DNA from: Uloborus plumipes
Lineage: Eukaryota; Arthropoda; Arachnida; Araneae; Uloboridae
DNA: 64,000 nucleotides
Direction of reading: 5' to 3'
Assembly: GCA_038373865.1 (NCBI GenBank)
Contig: JAXGGA010001129.1
Coordinates: 104,025 to 168,024, forward strand
The notes under the pieces were generated by a model, which saw only the letters and a list, made by a program, of their open reading frames with translations, made no database searches and had not been told where the DNA came from. The stretch's first letter is position 1; each line of letters begins with the position of its first letter. The position numbers were made by a program, and so were the translations under genes. Positions 40,871 to 51,017 of the stretch are shown here, piece after piece.

Positions 40871-42199
40871 ATCAATGACAAAACAATAGTTTTTGGCTCA
40901 ACGGGGGAAAAATTTTTTATATCCTTTATTTAACTGTTAATATTTTATAAAAGTACGTTACTATACTTTCGGTAACCCGATTTTTTTTACTTACTTTCAG
41001 TTTCTTGGAAGGTAACTAGGGGGACAGAAATGACATCAAAAAAGTCAAACACATGGATATTTTAAGATAAAATAAGATGGGTTATTTTATTTAAATTTTT
41101 CTTCTCTGCAAGGAAGAATGTTCTTGCAACACTGGAAGTTATTTTATAGAAAAATAGCACCACCTATGGAACTTTTTTTACCCTTTTTTCTATTTGAGGC
41201 AGTATTTACACAAAACCTGGGGACACATACACCTTGATGTGTTCATCAAAATATATAAATTCATTCGAAGAATATTGAAATGTCACATTCAAATGGAAAG
41301 TTATATTTTATCGTAATGCATATTGTATTTATTTCTAGATTTCTTACATAATATTATAGTAAATTTGCTCAAAAGTTGAAAAATGTGGGTTGAGGACAGG
41401 GGACACGAATGACGTTTCGCCAACTTTTTTTTTCCTTTTTTTCAAATAAATTTTAAACACAAAATATGAATGATACACATTTTTAATACTCCTGGTAGGT
41501 ATTTTTAGTAAAATATGTCCATAAATAATGAAAATGAATATTTAAATGAAAGAGATGTAGCATTAGGATTCAAAAGTTAAGGAATTGAGACACTAACGTA
41601 GGTCACCATACTAAACGTAGAAAGTGAAAAATTGCAAATTTGTAAAAAAATGAGATACTGCTTTTTCGTCTAGGACAGCGACGTATAAAGGTGACTGGTT
41701 TCTAAAAGTAATAGCTTTTGGGAAAATATTTCCCGTAAAGAGCCCAATTTTCATACATCACTTGTTTTATATCTGAATTAATGAAATCTTTTTCTATGAA
41801 CTAAAATATTCAAATATCAATCAGGTAACACATCTGAAGCTAAGCCACCAGTTTTCCTCAATACGGTTTTTGTGCCCATACTTTATTTCGTTCACGGGAA
41901 AAATAACCTGGATGTAAACAAAGAATTGTGCCATTTGGTAACATCAATCACGTATTTAGGATGGAGAAGAGCAAATTGATGCCAATTATACGGCGAATGT
42001 GAATCTTAGTGGTCAACTTTTTTTCTATTCCAAAGAAAATCCCCAGAAGTAGCATAGTTTCAAACCTTCTGTCAACTTGTTTGTCTACTTCTGGTCTATC
42101 TTTTCCATGAACAGAGTTTAATGTTATCGCGAGTACACTTTAGGAACCAAACTGTCGGAGGAAGGAGCCGACTCCTCTTGTATAGCGGCTTAAAATATA
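40871..42199. other. Region without recognised gene
   Basis: AT-rich. GGGGACA-like words (near 41021, 41220, 41399) hint at another decayed subterminal-repeat element, but no paired termini were found. Confidence 0.4.
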
Positions 42200-42372
42200 C
42201 GGTCAACTCTCGATAACTCGAAGCCTTATAACTCAAACATTCTTTTATCTCAAAGTTTTTATTGAGTCTTAAACTCTTGAGAAGACTATAGAAACTCCCC
42301 ATAACTCGAGTTCCCAATAACTCAAACGTTTTAACCGGTCCCATAAGACTTAGAGTTATCGAGAGTTGACTG
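42200..42372. mobile_element. pogo/Tigger-like MITE, 173 bp
   Basis: CGGTCAACTCTCGATAACTC at the left and CAGTCAACTCTCGATAACTC (reverse complement of the right end) differ at one base. TA flanks both sides. The internal words ATAACTCAAACRTT and ATAACTCGA repeat. Fits the ACTCTC-type pogo MITE group. Confidence 0.85.
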
Positions 42373-42393
42373 TAGTATACTTAGAAACAAATA

Positions 42394-42600
42394 TTATTTC
42401 ACAACCTTTAATGTCCTTCTGCCCACAGAAGCTGAAAAAGTTAGATGCCTGGGCTTCTTGTCAAAAACCAAAATCATCATCGACGTTGACTCAGGACTCA
42501 GTAGATCAACCAAAATTTTCACCTGAAAAGGAGGAGGAGGATAGAACCAGTCAAACCAAGGATCGGGAGGAGATGGAGGGAATGAATTATCCGGACTCAT
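42394..42600 (-). CDS. Candidate exon or relic, Pro-rich, unrecognised
   Basis: A minus-strand frame of 68 codons begins MSPDNSFPPSPPDPWFDWFY and continues with LVDLLSPES and ILVFDKKPRHLTF. The opposite strand is also open (42366-42653). The composition is unusually GC- and Pro-rich for this window, which suggests real or recently decayed coding sequence. The direction is uncertain, and no family or splice partner was recognised. Confidence 0.25.
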   Translation of the reverse strand: MSPDNSFPPSPPDPWFDWFYPPPPFQVKILVDLLSPESTSMMILVFDKKPRHLTFSASVGRRTLKVVK

Positions 42601-42894
42601 GTTTTACTCATTGGTGTTCCGATAATGGCAAAATTTACGAATTCTCCGGTTAAATTTACTCCGGTTAAAAACAAATATTTTTCGGGAGCAGTTCCATTTT
42701 CTTCCGCTGAAGAGGTAATTTAAAAACACGTTTTGAATTTTCACTGCTAATTTTTGCAAACAAGATTTTTCAAGTTACAATACAAAGATTGCTTCTGGGA
42801 TGTATTCGGGTGCTAATGAAACTAAAATTGAAGCGGTTTACAAAAAAAAAAAAAAACTAATTTTCACTCTTCATGTTAAATTATGACCTTTGCA

Positions 42895-43160
42895 TAATTG
42901 AAGGGCAAGTGGATAAAGGTGATATGTGACATTTGAATTTCGCCGATTTACACAAATTCAAACTAGTGTGTATTCAATTTTGTTAACTCACAAACACAAT
43001 TGAAGGGGCAAGTGAATAAAGTTGATATGTGACATTTTCTTTTTAATTTCTAGAAAAAGTTTACAAAAAAAAACCTACTATCTTATCACTTTCATCCATG
43101 GTAAAAAGTGTATTTTTCCAAAATTGTCACATATCACCTTTATCCACTCGCCCCTTCAAT
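42895..43160. mobile_element. Small inverted-repeat element
   Basis: AATTGAAGGGGCAAGTG followed by a GATATGTGACAT segment occurs in direct orientation near 42896 and 42989. It occurs inverted (TGTCACATATCACCTTTATC, then CCCCTTCAATT) ending near 43160. The outer pair would form a ~40-bp TIR around a non-coding core. The second direct copy may be a subterminal repeat or a nested relative. No target duplication could be fixed. Confidence 0.6.
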
Positions 43161-43980
43161 TTGTGCACTTGATAGTGAAATTCATTACTTCCCGTAGTTT
43201 TGTTCATTATTTCTATGTAGTCATTCTAAAATAACGTTTCTTATTTTAAAAAAATTCCAGAAACGTGTTACTTCGTCCTAGCAAAAACAAAATTAATCAG
43301 CTGCTATATCAATTAGTAAAGCTAAAAAAAGTAATGCAAAGATGATCATATTGCTAAAAAGAAATAAACTGATTAGGAGATCAGTATATTACTACAACCA
43401 TTTGTCACTTTAAATCATCTGAAACATTCTGCTTTTGGTAGTTTAAACACGGAAAGCTAGGAAATGTAAAGTTGAGTAGCTAAACGTTTTTCATTTTAGT
43501 ACGATTTTTTCCCCTTTTATTTATTTTTCCCTTCTCCCTTTTTTTCTTTTATATGGATTAGATTTGAACGTGTCAAAACTACTGTATAGAACACCCTGTT
43601 GCATCAGCAGACTATGATGGTCTTTTTTTTTTTTTTTTTTTTGCTTTTCGTGCTCACCCCTTATGTGGAGGGTCAGTGGCCTTAACATGCTCATTTCCGT
43701 GATCGAGATCACGCGATTTTTCGGTAAAAATTCGTCTTTCCCGCCTTAACACATTCCCAACTGGACAATTCTTTATTTCAAAATGCATAACCATGCCTAA
43801 AAGCAGTTGACTCCACCCAAAAAGAAAGTGGAAATTTTCAACAAAAGTTTTTAAGTCAGAGAGAAATTATTTTCATTAATACATAAAGGTCAAGGAACTT
43901 TAGTCGCATAACACTGAAAATTATTTCCTTCTGAAAAATACATGTTAGGTCTTAAAGCCTCAAATCATGTTATAAATATA
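43161..43980. other. Region without recognised gene
   Basis: AT-rich, with a poly-T run near 43622-43642. Nothing recognised up to the Tc1 element. Confidence 0.5.
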
Positions 43981-45198
43981 CACTGAAGTGACAAAAGTCA
44001 TGGGATACCTCTTAATATCGTGTCGGCCCTCCTTTTGCCCGGCGAAGTGCAACAACTCGACGTGGCATGGACTCAACAAGTCGTTGGAAGTCTTCTGCAG
44101 GAATATTGAGCCATGCTGTCTCGATAGACGTCCATAATTGTGAAAGCGTTGATGGGGCAGGATTTTGGGCACGAACAGACCTCTCGATGGTGTCCCATAA
44201 ATGCTCAATGGGATTCATGTCGGGCGATCTAGGTGGCCAAATCATTCGTTGGAATTGTCCAGAATTTTCTTCAAACCAATTGCGAACAGTTGTGGCCCGG
44301 TGACATGGCGCATTGTCATCCATAAAAATCCCATCGTTGTTTGGGTACATGAAGTCCATGAATGGCTGCAAGTGATCTCCAAGTAGCTGCACATAAGCAT
44401 TTCTAATCAATGTTCGGTCCAGTCGCACTAGAGGACCAAGTCCATGCCATGAAAAAACAGCCCACACCATTACGGAGCCACCACCAGCTTGAACAGTGCC
44501 TTGCTGACAGTTTGGGTCCATGGCTTCGTGGGGTCTGCGCCACACTCGAACCCTACCATCGGCTCTTACCAGCTGAAATCGTGACTCATCGGACCAGGCC
44601 ACGGTTTTCCATTCATCTTGGGACCAACCGATATGCTCACGTGCCCACGAGAGTCGCTGCAAGCGATGTCGTTCTGTCAGTAAAGGCACTCGAGTCGGTC
44701 TTCTGCTGGAATAGCCCAAGAAATCCAAATTTCTCCGCACAGTTCTAGCAGACACGTCCATTGTACGTCCCACATTGATTTCTACGGTGATTTGACGCAG
44801 TGTTGCTTGTCTGTTAGAATTTACGACTCTTTGCAGACGTCGCCGGTCTTGATCTTTAAGTGCAGGCGGTCGACCACTGCGCTGTCCATGGTGGGATGTT
44901 ATGCCTGAAATTTCATACTCTCGGCACACTCTTGACACAGTGGATCTGGGAATGTTGAATTCTCTAACGATTTCCGAAATGGCATGACCCATGCGTCTAG
45001 CTCCAACTAACATTCCGCGTTCAAAGTCTGTTAATTCACGTCGTGCGGTCATCATCACGTTAAAACCTCTTCACATGAATAACTTGAACAGAAATGAAAG
45101 CTCTGTAAAAGCACTGCGCATTTATACCTGTTCTATGCGATGCTACTGCCATCTGAAAATTTGCATATTGCTATCCCATGACTTTTGTCACTTCAGTG
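43981..45198 (-). mobile_element. Complete Tc1-type transposon with intact transposase
   Basis: A perfect 27-bp TIR begins CACTGAAGTGACAAAAGTCA at 43981 and its complement ends at 45198. TA at 43979-43980 and 45199-45200 is the target duplication. The 1,218-bp length is near the smallest size able to hold a transposase and two TIRs. The single gene is uninterrupted and fills almost the whole element. Perfect TIRs and an intact frame imply a recent insertion. Confidence 0.97.
44012..45058 (-). CDS. Tc1/mariner transposase, intact, 348 aa
   Basis: Cut-and-paste transposase acting on the element's own 27-bp TIRs in the nucleus. Residues ~9-50 form the first helix-turn-helix (ELTDFERG ... IPRSTVSRVCREYE). 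A GRPP linker lies at 62-65 and a second HTH at about 70-115. The catalytic triad is D157 (in WSDESRF), D248 (in MDDNAPCH) and E285 (in SPDMNPIEHLW). Thirty-six residues lie between D248 and E285, against 34 in Sleeping Beauty/Tc1, as in families described as DD36E. The glycine-rich AGGGSVMVWA box is at 191-200. Length (~340-350 aa) is normal. The ATG cluster at the start (MMM) leaves the exact initiator open. No stop or frameshift is present, so activity is possible but untested. Confidence 0.95.
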   Translation of the reverse strand: MMMTARRELTDFERGMLVGARRMGHAISEIVREFNIPRSTVSRVCREYEISGITSHHGQRSGRPPALKDQDRRRLQRVVNSNRQATLRQITVEINVGRTMDVSARTVRRNLDFLGYSSRRPTRVPLLTERHRLQRLSWAREHIGWSQDEWKTVAWSDESRFQLVRADGRVRVWRRPHEAMDPNCQQGTVQAGGGSVMVWAVFSWHGLGPLVRLDRTLIRNAYVQLLGDHLQPFMDFMYPNNDGIFMDDNAPCHRATTVRNWFEENSGQFQRMIWPPRSPDMNPIEHLWDTIERSVRAQNPAPSTLSQLWTSIETAWLNIPAEDFQRLVESMPRRVVALRRAKGGPTRY

Positions 45199-46989
45199 TA
45201 AATTCAAAGCCTCCATAAAATTCATTAGTTATGATTCATTCTAAAAACTTCCGGTTTTCTTCTAAAGTAGAAAAATATCCAAACATATCACACAGCCAGA
45301 ATGAAAGGGGCACATCTCAAAAATTGCATTTTTTGGAAATATTTTTAAAAAGCATACCTTAGTACACCTAACATGGGAAACTGACGCATTTTTTTCTAGA
45401 GTTAACAGTCGCAGCTAAAAAGCAATTTATGCCTTTATCATTCTGTCGATTCTGCCGATTGTGAAGGGAGAATTGAGTTTGAAAGGGGCACATCTTTGAT
45501 AATCAAATGTTCGCCGAGCTTCTTTGGTGCAAATTATGGTTAGTACTTTTTTAAAACCAATTAAGAAAGCCGTAATTTTGATTTTTTTTTAAATGACACT
45601 CATTTTAATTGTTTGTTACTAAGTATAAATTGTTTGTGCACAAGTAATTTATGAAGGGTTCCTTTTTTTTAGAACAAGAAGAATAGTATTATAGACCGGG
45701 CGCTGGAGGGGGTTGAGTATGCAAAATATGAGGACCGCATTTTGACGATGGATTTTAGTTGAGGAAAGCTCATAGATTAACAATATGGATGTTGCCAATC
45801 TGAATTCTGGTGCAGTTTTTTTCAATCCCCCCTCCTAACGGTCACAAGGAAAATCGATGGAGTGCATACTAAAAAGTAAATTTATTGATAACTTTGGTCA
45901 TAATTTTAGTTATTTCGAATAGTGGAAGTGATGGTGGGTTGTTTTTAATTAAATATTCCGGGTATATGTTGTGAAAAATCGATAATTTTCGGAAAAATTC
46001 GATATTTTTCTCAAATATTTAAGCCTAATGTCTTCCAAGGACACTTTTCTTTAAAATTGTGTTTTCGAAATTGTAGAGCTTTCAATTTTCTTCAATTTGA
46101 TATGCTACTTTGCTATATTTCATTAAACCAATCAAAAGTTATAGAGTTTCCAACACGCACCTTCGTGCTAAAAATGGAGCACTTGCCATTCACAAAAATC
46201 AAACTGACGCAAAAGGATCCCGCGCTTCCTCTTTCCTCAATGAATTCGACAATCCTGATTAGCAATGAAGAAGTTGCTATGGATTACTGCAAGACAAATG
46301 ATGTCACGCTTCAAAGGGGACCCCCTCCCCTTAATTCTGGGGGTTCCGTTCGTGAAATTGTGACTTTGTGGCAAGGGCGAGGGAAAGAATAAAGAAAAGT
46401 TTGACGTCTAGCATTTTTTAATAAAAATATGTTCATGAAAAGTAGCTTAAGAAAAGTACTTAATGACGAAAGAAGAGAGGTGTCTAAATGCTGAAAAAGT
46501 GTGACATCATTTATGGACGCGCTCCCCCCCCCTCCCCCCCCCACCGAGAAATTGGACAAAGATTGTTTGAATTGTTCGTTAATGTTTGAAAAAAAAAATT
46601 GTTATTTTCAAATAAGGCCTCAAGGGATCTGTAATATGCCGCAATTATGCGACATGGACCCTGATGTTTTTTTGCGTCTCGAAAATCCAATGGCTGAACA
46701 CTTGAACTGCGGATTCAAACCTACTACCAATTGCATACGAAGCCGCATATACCAACCACTACGACACCTAGCTGATAAGCAATCAAAAACTATGAATTTA
46801 TAACATGTGCATTCAATTCTATTGCTCTTATTGAAATGAGCATGGGGACATTATAATCGTGATAATTAACATTTTAATGATAGGAATAATGTAAATGATA
46901 CTGACGGACAGCAACCTTTTGTAATTATAGTTTTTATTACATTACTACTAATCACATTTTGAAAATATTTACATGGAATATCGATTGAC

Positions 46990-48600
46990 AGTAATTAGAA
47001 AATCCAATATAATCTTTTAAGGTGACATCTTGGTTTTATTCTGAGGCGGAAGGACTAAGTCCTGTCCACCAGCCGTGGAAAAGTTGTCCTAAGAAATTGG
47101 TAGTGCATTGATGTCATCGTCGTCACCTGCGTCATGGATTAATGTTTCGACACTGTTGTTGCAACTGCCCTTGCAATGCAGGCATATGTCACAGAGCAGT
47201 TTAGCAATGGTTTTCTACAAGTGCACCTTCCAGTGTCACATTCCTTTGGGTATCGGTCAAAATTATCATCAAGATTTCATCAGGAGTAACATCCAATTCC
47301 GGGAGTTCTGGAACGATGAGTTGATAATTCTTCCTTTCCCAATTCACAATACGAAGCTCCATATTAAGTTTCTCCCCAAGCAATAGGTGTACTCGGGGTA
47401 CGGGGGAGTTAAGAGATCAGTCTTCATGTTAGCAGCTACTTTACTAAATGATTTGTAGCGGAACTCGTTGAGACAATTTTCTGTTGCTGGAGCACCATAA
47501 CATAAGAGATACTTGTGATCCCAACAGTCTCAATAGATTCATGGAAAGAAAAACTGTTTATATATGCCTCAGATACATGTTGCATGATTTGAGACATCTG
47601 GTACATTTGGACAAACCTCCTTTCTCTTGAGATGCGCTGCGTATCTTAAATTCTGCAGGAATATTAAATAGTATGCGTATTCCCTCTTCCGCCGGCCACC
47701 TTGTCTAGTGGTCAGAGAAGTCTGCCACGGCTGGTGTGGCCCCGGGTTCGAGTCCCGGCATGGATTTGCTTTCTCTCTCTGTCCCTGTCCTTTCTTTGGG
47801 TGAATGTGGTGTTCTGTGAAAGGTTGCCTACCCTATAAACGGGTACCTATGGCATGCGTGTACTGTGGAAGTCGGACTTCTCACCGAATTACGGTACAGT
47901 TGGAAAAGGGAAGCAGCGCACCCTAAATTGCCAGCCTGGCTGGCACACGACAAAAAAAATTTCCCTCTTCCATATTTTACCAGCAAAATGTTGAGATCAG
48001 TTGATGGCTATCAAGAGAACAGTGATTTGGCTATCAAGAGAACAACCAGATCTGCGTCCTCTCAAATAATAGCTAACAAAGAATTTTGCTATCAGGTGAT
48101 AGCTGTTTTCGCAATATCAACGTTAGCATCCTCTAAAGCTCTTAGCTTTTTGATCTTGTTTTTCAACAGCTTCATCAATAGCAGATTTGTCAGCTGATTC
48201 TTATTATGGAAGTCAACAAAACCCTCTTGTTCAACTATCGTTCCAATTTCCTTAGTGACATTGATGTCCACACATCTCCTGAAGTGATATCGTCAATTCT
48301 ATTTTGCTGCTCCTGTGCTCTCTGATGTGTCAATGTACCCGTCAAAAACAACTGTGAAACATATTCCATTAAAATGGGTTGTTAGAAATTTAACGTAACC
48401 ATTGCCAATGGTTTATACAGCTGTCTCTTTTTGCCAAACAGTTTTGTAGACAAGGCATCTTCGTTAAACACAAAGTCAAATTTAATTTAATCATTGTTGT
48501 TATATCAATTTCCTTAAATTTCGTATGTAGAGTATAGAGCAGTAAGTAACTGCCCCAAAGCCAGGGCACAAACAGTATACACCACCAACTCATTTATTCC
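46990..48600 (-). pseudogene. Decayed transposon-borne protein, family not named
   Basis: Minus-strand coding scraps appear in successive frames: FVFNEDALSTKLFGKKRQLY near 48430-48490, FTVVFDGYIDTSES near 48310-48360, MELRIVNWERKNYQLIVP near 47310-47370, and CDICLHCKGSCNN followed by an acidic DDDD run near 47100-47190. The order (VVFDGY-type core, then Cys-rich and acidic C-terminus) looks like one ancestral gene. Similar VVFDGY and Cys-rich proteins are known to me only as uncharacterised invertebrate proteins. Many stops and frameshifts plus an inserted SINE show that it is dead. The plus-strand frame at 46501-46803 is probably incidental. Confidence 0.45.
47691..47960 (+). mobile_element. 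tRNA-derived SINE-1, full-length with perfect 11-bp TSD
   Basis: Starts GCCGGCCACCTTGTCTAGTG. The A box lies in TCTAGTGGTCAG (47704-47715) and the B box GGTTCGAGTCC is at 47745-47755, followed by a CT-rich unit and a ~200-bp body ending in an A-run (47952-47959). TTCCCTCTTCC at 47680-47690 and 47961-47971 is a perfect target duplication. It lies inside the decayed transposon gene, so it is younger. An RNA polymerase III promoter is retained, but this is not a tRNA gene because the cloverleaf is incomplete. Confidence 0.93.
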
Positions 48601-49070
48601 ATCCATGCACTGCAGTTCCGTGCTTTTTAGAAATATAGCAAAGTAGCATATCAAATTGAAGGAAATTGAAAGCTCTACAACTTCGTTAATAACAATTTTA
48701 AGAAAAAGTGACCTTGGAAGGCATTAGGCGTAAATGTTTGAGAAAAATAGCGAATTTTTCCCAAAATTATCGATTTTTCACAACATATACCCGGAATATT
48801 TAATTAAAAACAACCTACCATCACTTCCACTATTCGAAATAACTAAAATTATGACCAAAGTCATCAATAAATTTACTTTTTCGTATGAACTCCATCGATT
48901 TTCCTTGTGACCGTTAGGAGGGGAATTGAAAAAAACTGCACCAGAATTCAGCTTGGCAACATCCATATTGTTAATCTATGAGCTTTCCTCAACTAAAATC
49001 CATCGTCAAAATGCGGTCCTCATATTTTGCATACTCAACCCCCTCCAGCGCCTTCAAAAAAATTTAAATA

Positions 49071-49626
49071 CAGTGAACTCTCACTTATACACCGCCTCAT
49101 TTATGCGCCTTTTTCACTTATACGACGATTTTAAATGGTCCCAGCACATTTCATAGCAAAATAATGATAGTATCAATCGTTTATGCGTCGCTCTAAAGAT
49201 AAATATTTCACTTATGCGCCGAATTTTCCGTAAAATGTAAACAAAAAATATTATTTTATTTAAAAAATAAGCATTTTTCTTCACTTTCCCCTTTAATCCT
49301 TCGCCTATTGCTCACGGAAGGCATTTTTTCCGCATGAACTAGAGTTCGGAGAGGAACAATTACCTATTATGGATCGTTTTAAAAGGAGCAGTTTGTAATT
49401 AGGTATGCAACATTTTTTTTTCTCTTTATCATTGTAGTTACGTTCCAGTAATTGCCAAACCGTAGTAATATATCCCTTGTCTATAGAAACATTCTTATTC
49501 ATTCTCTCATTAGAACCTATGTTGCGTTTTAGTCCTTTAAATAGGCTTGTTCACTTCTACGTCTCTCTCATTTATGCGCCTTTTTCTGTTGGTCCCTTGG
49601 CCCGGCGCATAAGTGAGAGTTCACTG
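49071..49626. mobile_element. pogo/Tigger-like MITE, copy 2
   Basis: Starts CAGTGAACTCTCACTTATAC and ends in the complement of CAGTGAACTCTCACTTATGC, with TA at 49069-49070 and 49627-49628. GCGCATAAGTGAGAG-type words lie inside both ends. At 556 bp it matches the copy at 13920-14474 along its length (inverted orientation). Confidence 0.9.
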
Positions 49627-50040
49627 TAGTGTACAAGCCGATGCCCGTAAGAATAGCTATTTTGAGATGTGCCCTTTTCATTCTCCACGAAAATGGAGAA
49701 TGAAAGGGGCACTTTTCATTTATTACTAACTTATTTAAAATTAGCCGGGAAACGCACACCATAGTCACCTAGCAGAACCTTTAATCAACCAAGCAATGAC
49801 AGTTTGGCTAATTGTAATAGTTATTAGAGCCAGGGCAAGGATTTTTAAAAGTTAAAATTTTCAAATTGATTTTTCTCAAAACAGCTATTTTGAGATGTGC
49901 CCCTTTCATTCTGGATGTGCGATATGGTTTGTACGATATTGGGGCGATGATTTTAGGTAAAACTACCAGCAGTTGACACCCTGCCAGTTGGTGACACTCA
50001 TGAAGAAAAACTAAATCAGTAAAATATATATATATATATA

Positions 50041-50646
50041 CTAGTTGACCCGGCGAACTCTGTTCCGTCTTTAAGGCAATAAATAAGCAAATTTTTGAAT
50101 TTATTAAGTTTTTGCATTTGTCCAAACAAACTTTTGTATATATAATAGTAGTAAGAAGAACAGCCACTTAAATGCAGTTCAGGAGCTATCCCACCAAGCG
50201 CTTTCCACCTCTCAGCCTCAGAGGCGTAAAAACTCTTAAGTGACAATCGTTTCTGACAGCTTATCACATATAAATTTCAAGGGAAGTAACGCGTTTGTTT
50301 GTAATTTACTTTACAAAAAAGTCAAATAACACTCAACGCACCGCTACTTTACAACCTGTTTACTGCGCTCCGGAAGCTGCCAGAACGTGTGCTTTATGTC
50401 GCTCAGCCATGGAGGTGTCAAAAAAGGCTTAGTAAAAAGGCTTAGCCAAAAATACAGAAAAACTGGTAGCTAAATAGATAATTTGCAATAAAAAATATAT
50501 TGCGGTCCTAAATTGAGATAAAAACTATCCTATCATTTAAGTTGGACCAAACTGAAACTGCGTGCAAAATTTGGTTAAAATCGGTTCAGTAGCTGAGGAT
50601 TCCATTGGCCACAAACACAGGGACACGTATTTTTTATATATTAAGA
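50041..50646 (-). mobile_element. Short non-autonomous Helitron relative
   Basis: CTAG at 50041 (3' terminus, with GAAC/GTTC hairpin bases just inside) and TCTTAATATATAAA at 50646 on the minus strand bound a 606-bp element between AT-rich flanks (TATATATA on both sides). The 5' ~300 bp match the 307-bp terminal unit of the larger Helitrons. The remainder (50041-50340) is unrelated to their helicase part. Frames at 49808-50267 run across the boundary and are not considered genes. Confidence 0.85.
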
Positions 50647-50648
50647 TA

Positions 50649-50830
50649 TATAGTACCTGGGGACCGAGCCCACTCGGTTAAAAAAAAAAAGAGGTTTGTA
50701 AACTCGTGTTTTTTCTAAAATGCGAAGTACTTATTTAGATAAACTTGAAAAGCATTTTTAAGCCTTTGGTTGCAATTACGCAGTTAAAACAGCCGTAATT
50801 TATTTTAAAAAACAACATTATTTAACATTT
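50649..50830 (+). repeat. Interspersed repeat, TACCTGGGGACCGAGCCC module, copy 1
   Basis: Starts TACCTGGGGACCGAGCCCAC, then an A-run and ~150 bp including GTAAACTCGTG and AAGCCTTTGGTTGCAATTAC. Nearly the same sequence is at 54092-54262. The two copies precede SINE-2 copies, so they may be pieces of one composite repeat. Non-coding. Confidence 0.8.
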
Positions 50831-51017
50831 TGAAGCAAAAATGGGACACCGGTGTCCCACTGAACGAAACACCGATTTCCCATGAATATTTTACCTTTTA
50901 CGCAGAAAGGGACACCACTGTTCTGTGCTGTATTACATAACCAGAAAATTATTAAAATGCTAAATATAATATTTTCCCCTTATTTTACCGTAAATTAATA
51001 CAGAGTAATGAACAAAG

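Larger units (their letters stand above)
45275..49940 (-). mobile_element. Decayed large TIR transposon with GAATGAAAGGGGCAC repeats
   Basis: CCAGAATGAAAGGGGCACAT, continuing into CTCAAAA, at 45296 has its complement ending at 49914. Similarity continues outward to ~45275 and ~49940 with mismatches, so the exact ends and any target duplication are unresolved. The same motif recurs near 45478, 49665 (inverted) and 49691. Inside, arms of ~420 bp (about 45697-46125 and 48637-49054) are inverted copies meeting GGCGCTGGAGGGGG termini; these could be part of this element or a second nested one. A decayed minus-strand gene lies between the arms. A SINE (47691-47960) and a pogo MITE (49071-49626) inserted later. 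Confidence 0.7.

Noticed and set aside
44067..44748. Several plus-strand frames of 61-112 codons
   Set aside because: They are antisense shadows of the intact Tc1 transposase.
46501..46803. Plus-strand frame with a proline run
   Set aside because: The proline run is a C-homopolymer; the better coding scraps in this element are on the minus strand.
47691..47765. Possible functional tRNA gene (A and B boxes present), likewise near 32655, 53600 and 54900
   Set aside because: No complete cloverleaf or acceptor stem; each is followed by a SINE body and, for SINE-1, target duplications.
49808..50267. Overlapping minus-strand frames of 119 and 83 codons
   Set aside because: They cross the Helitron boundary and an AT tract and have no recognisable domain.
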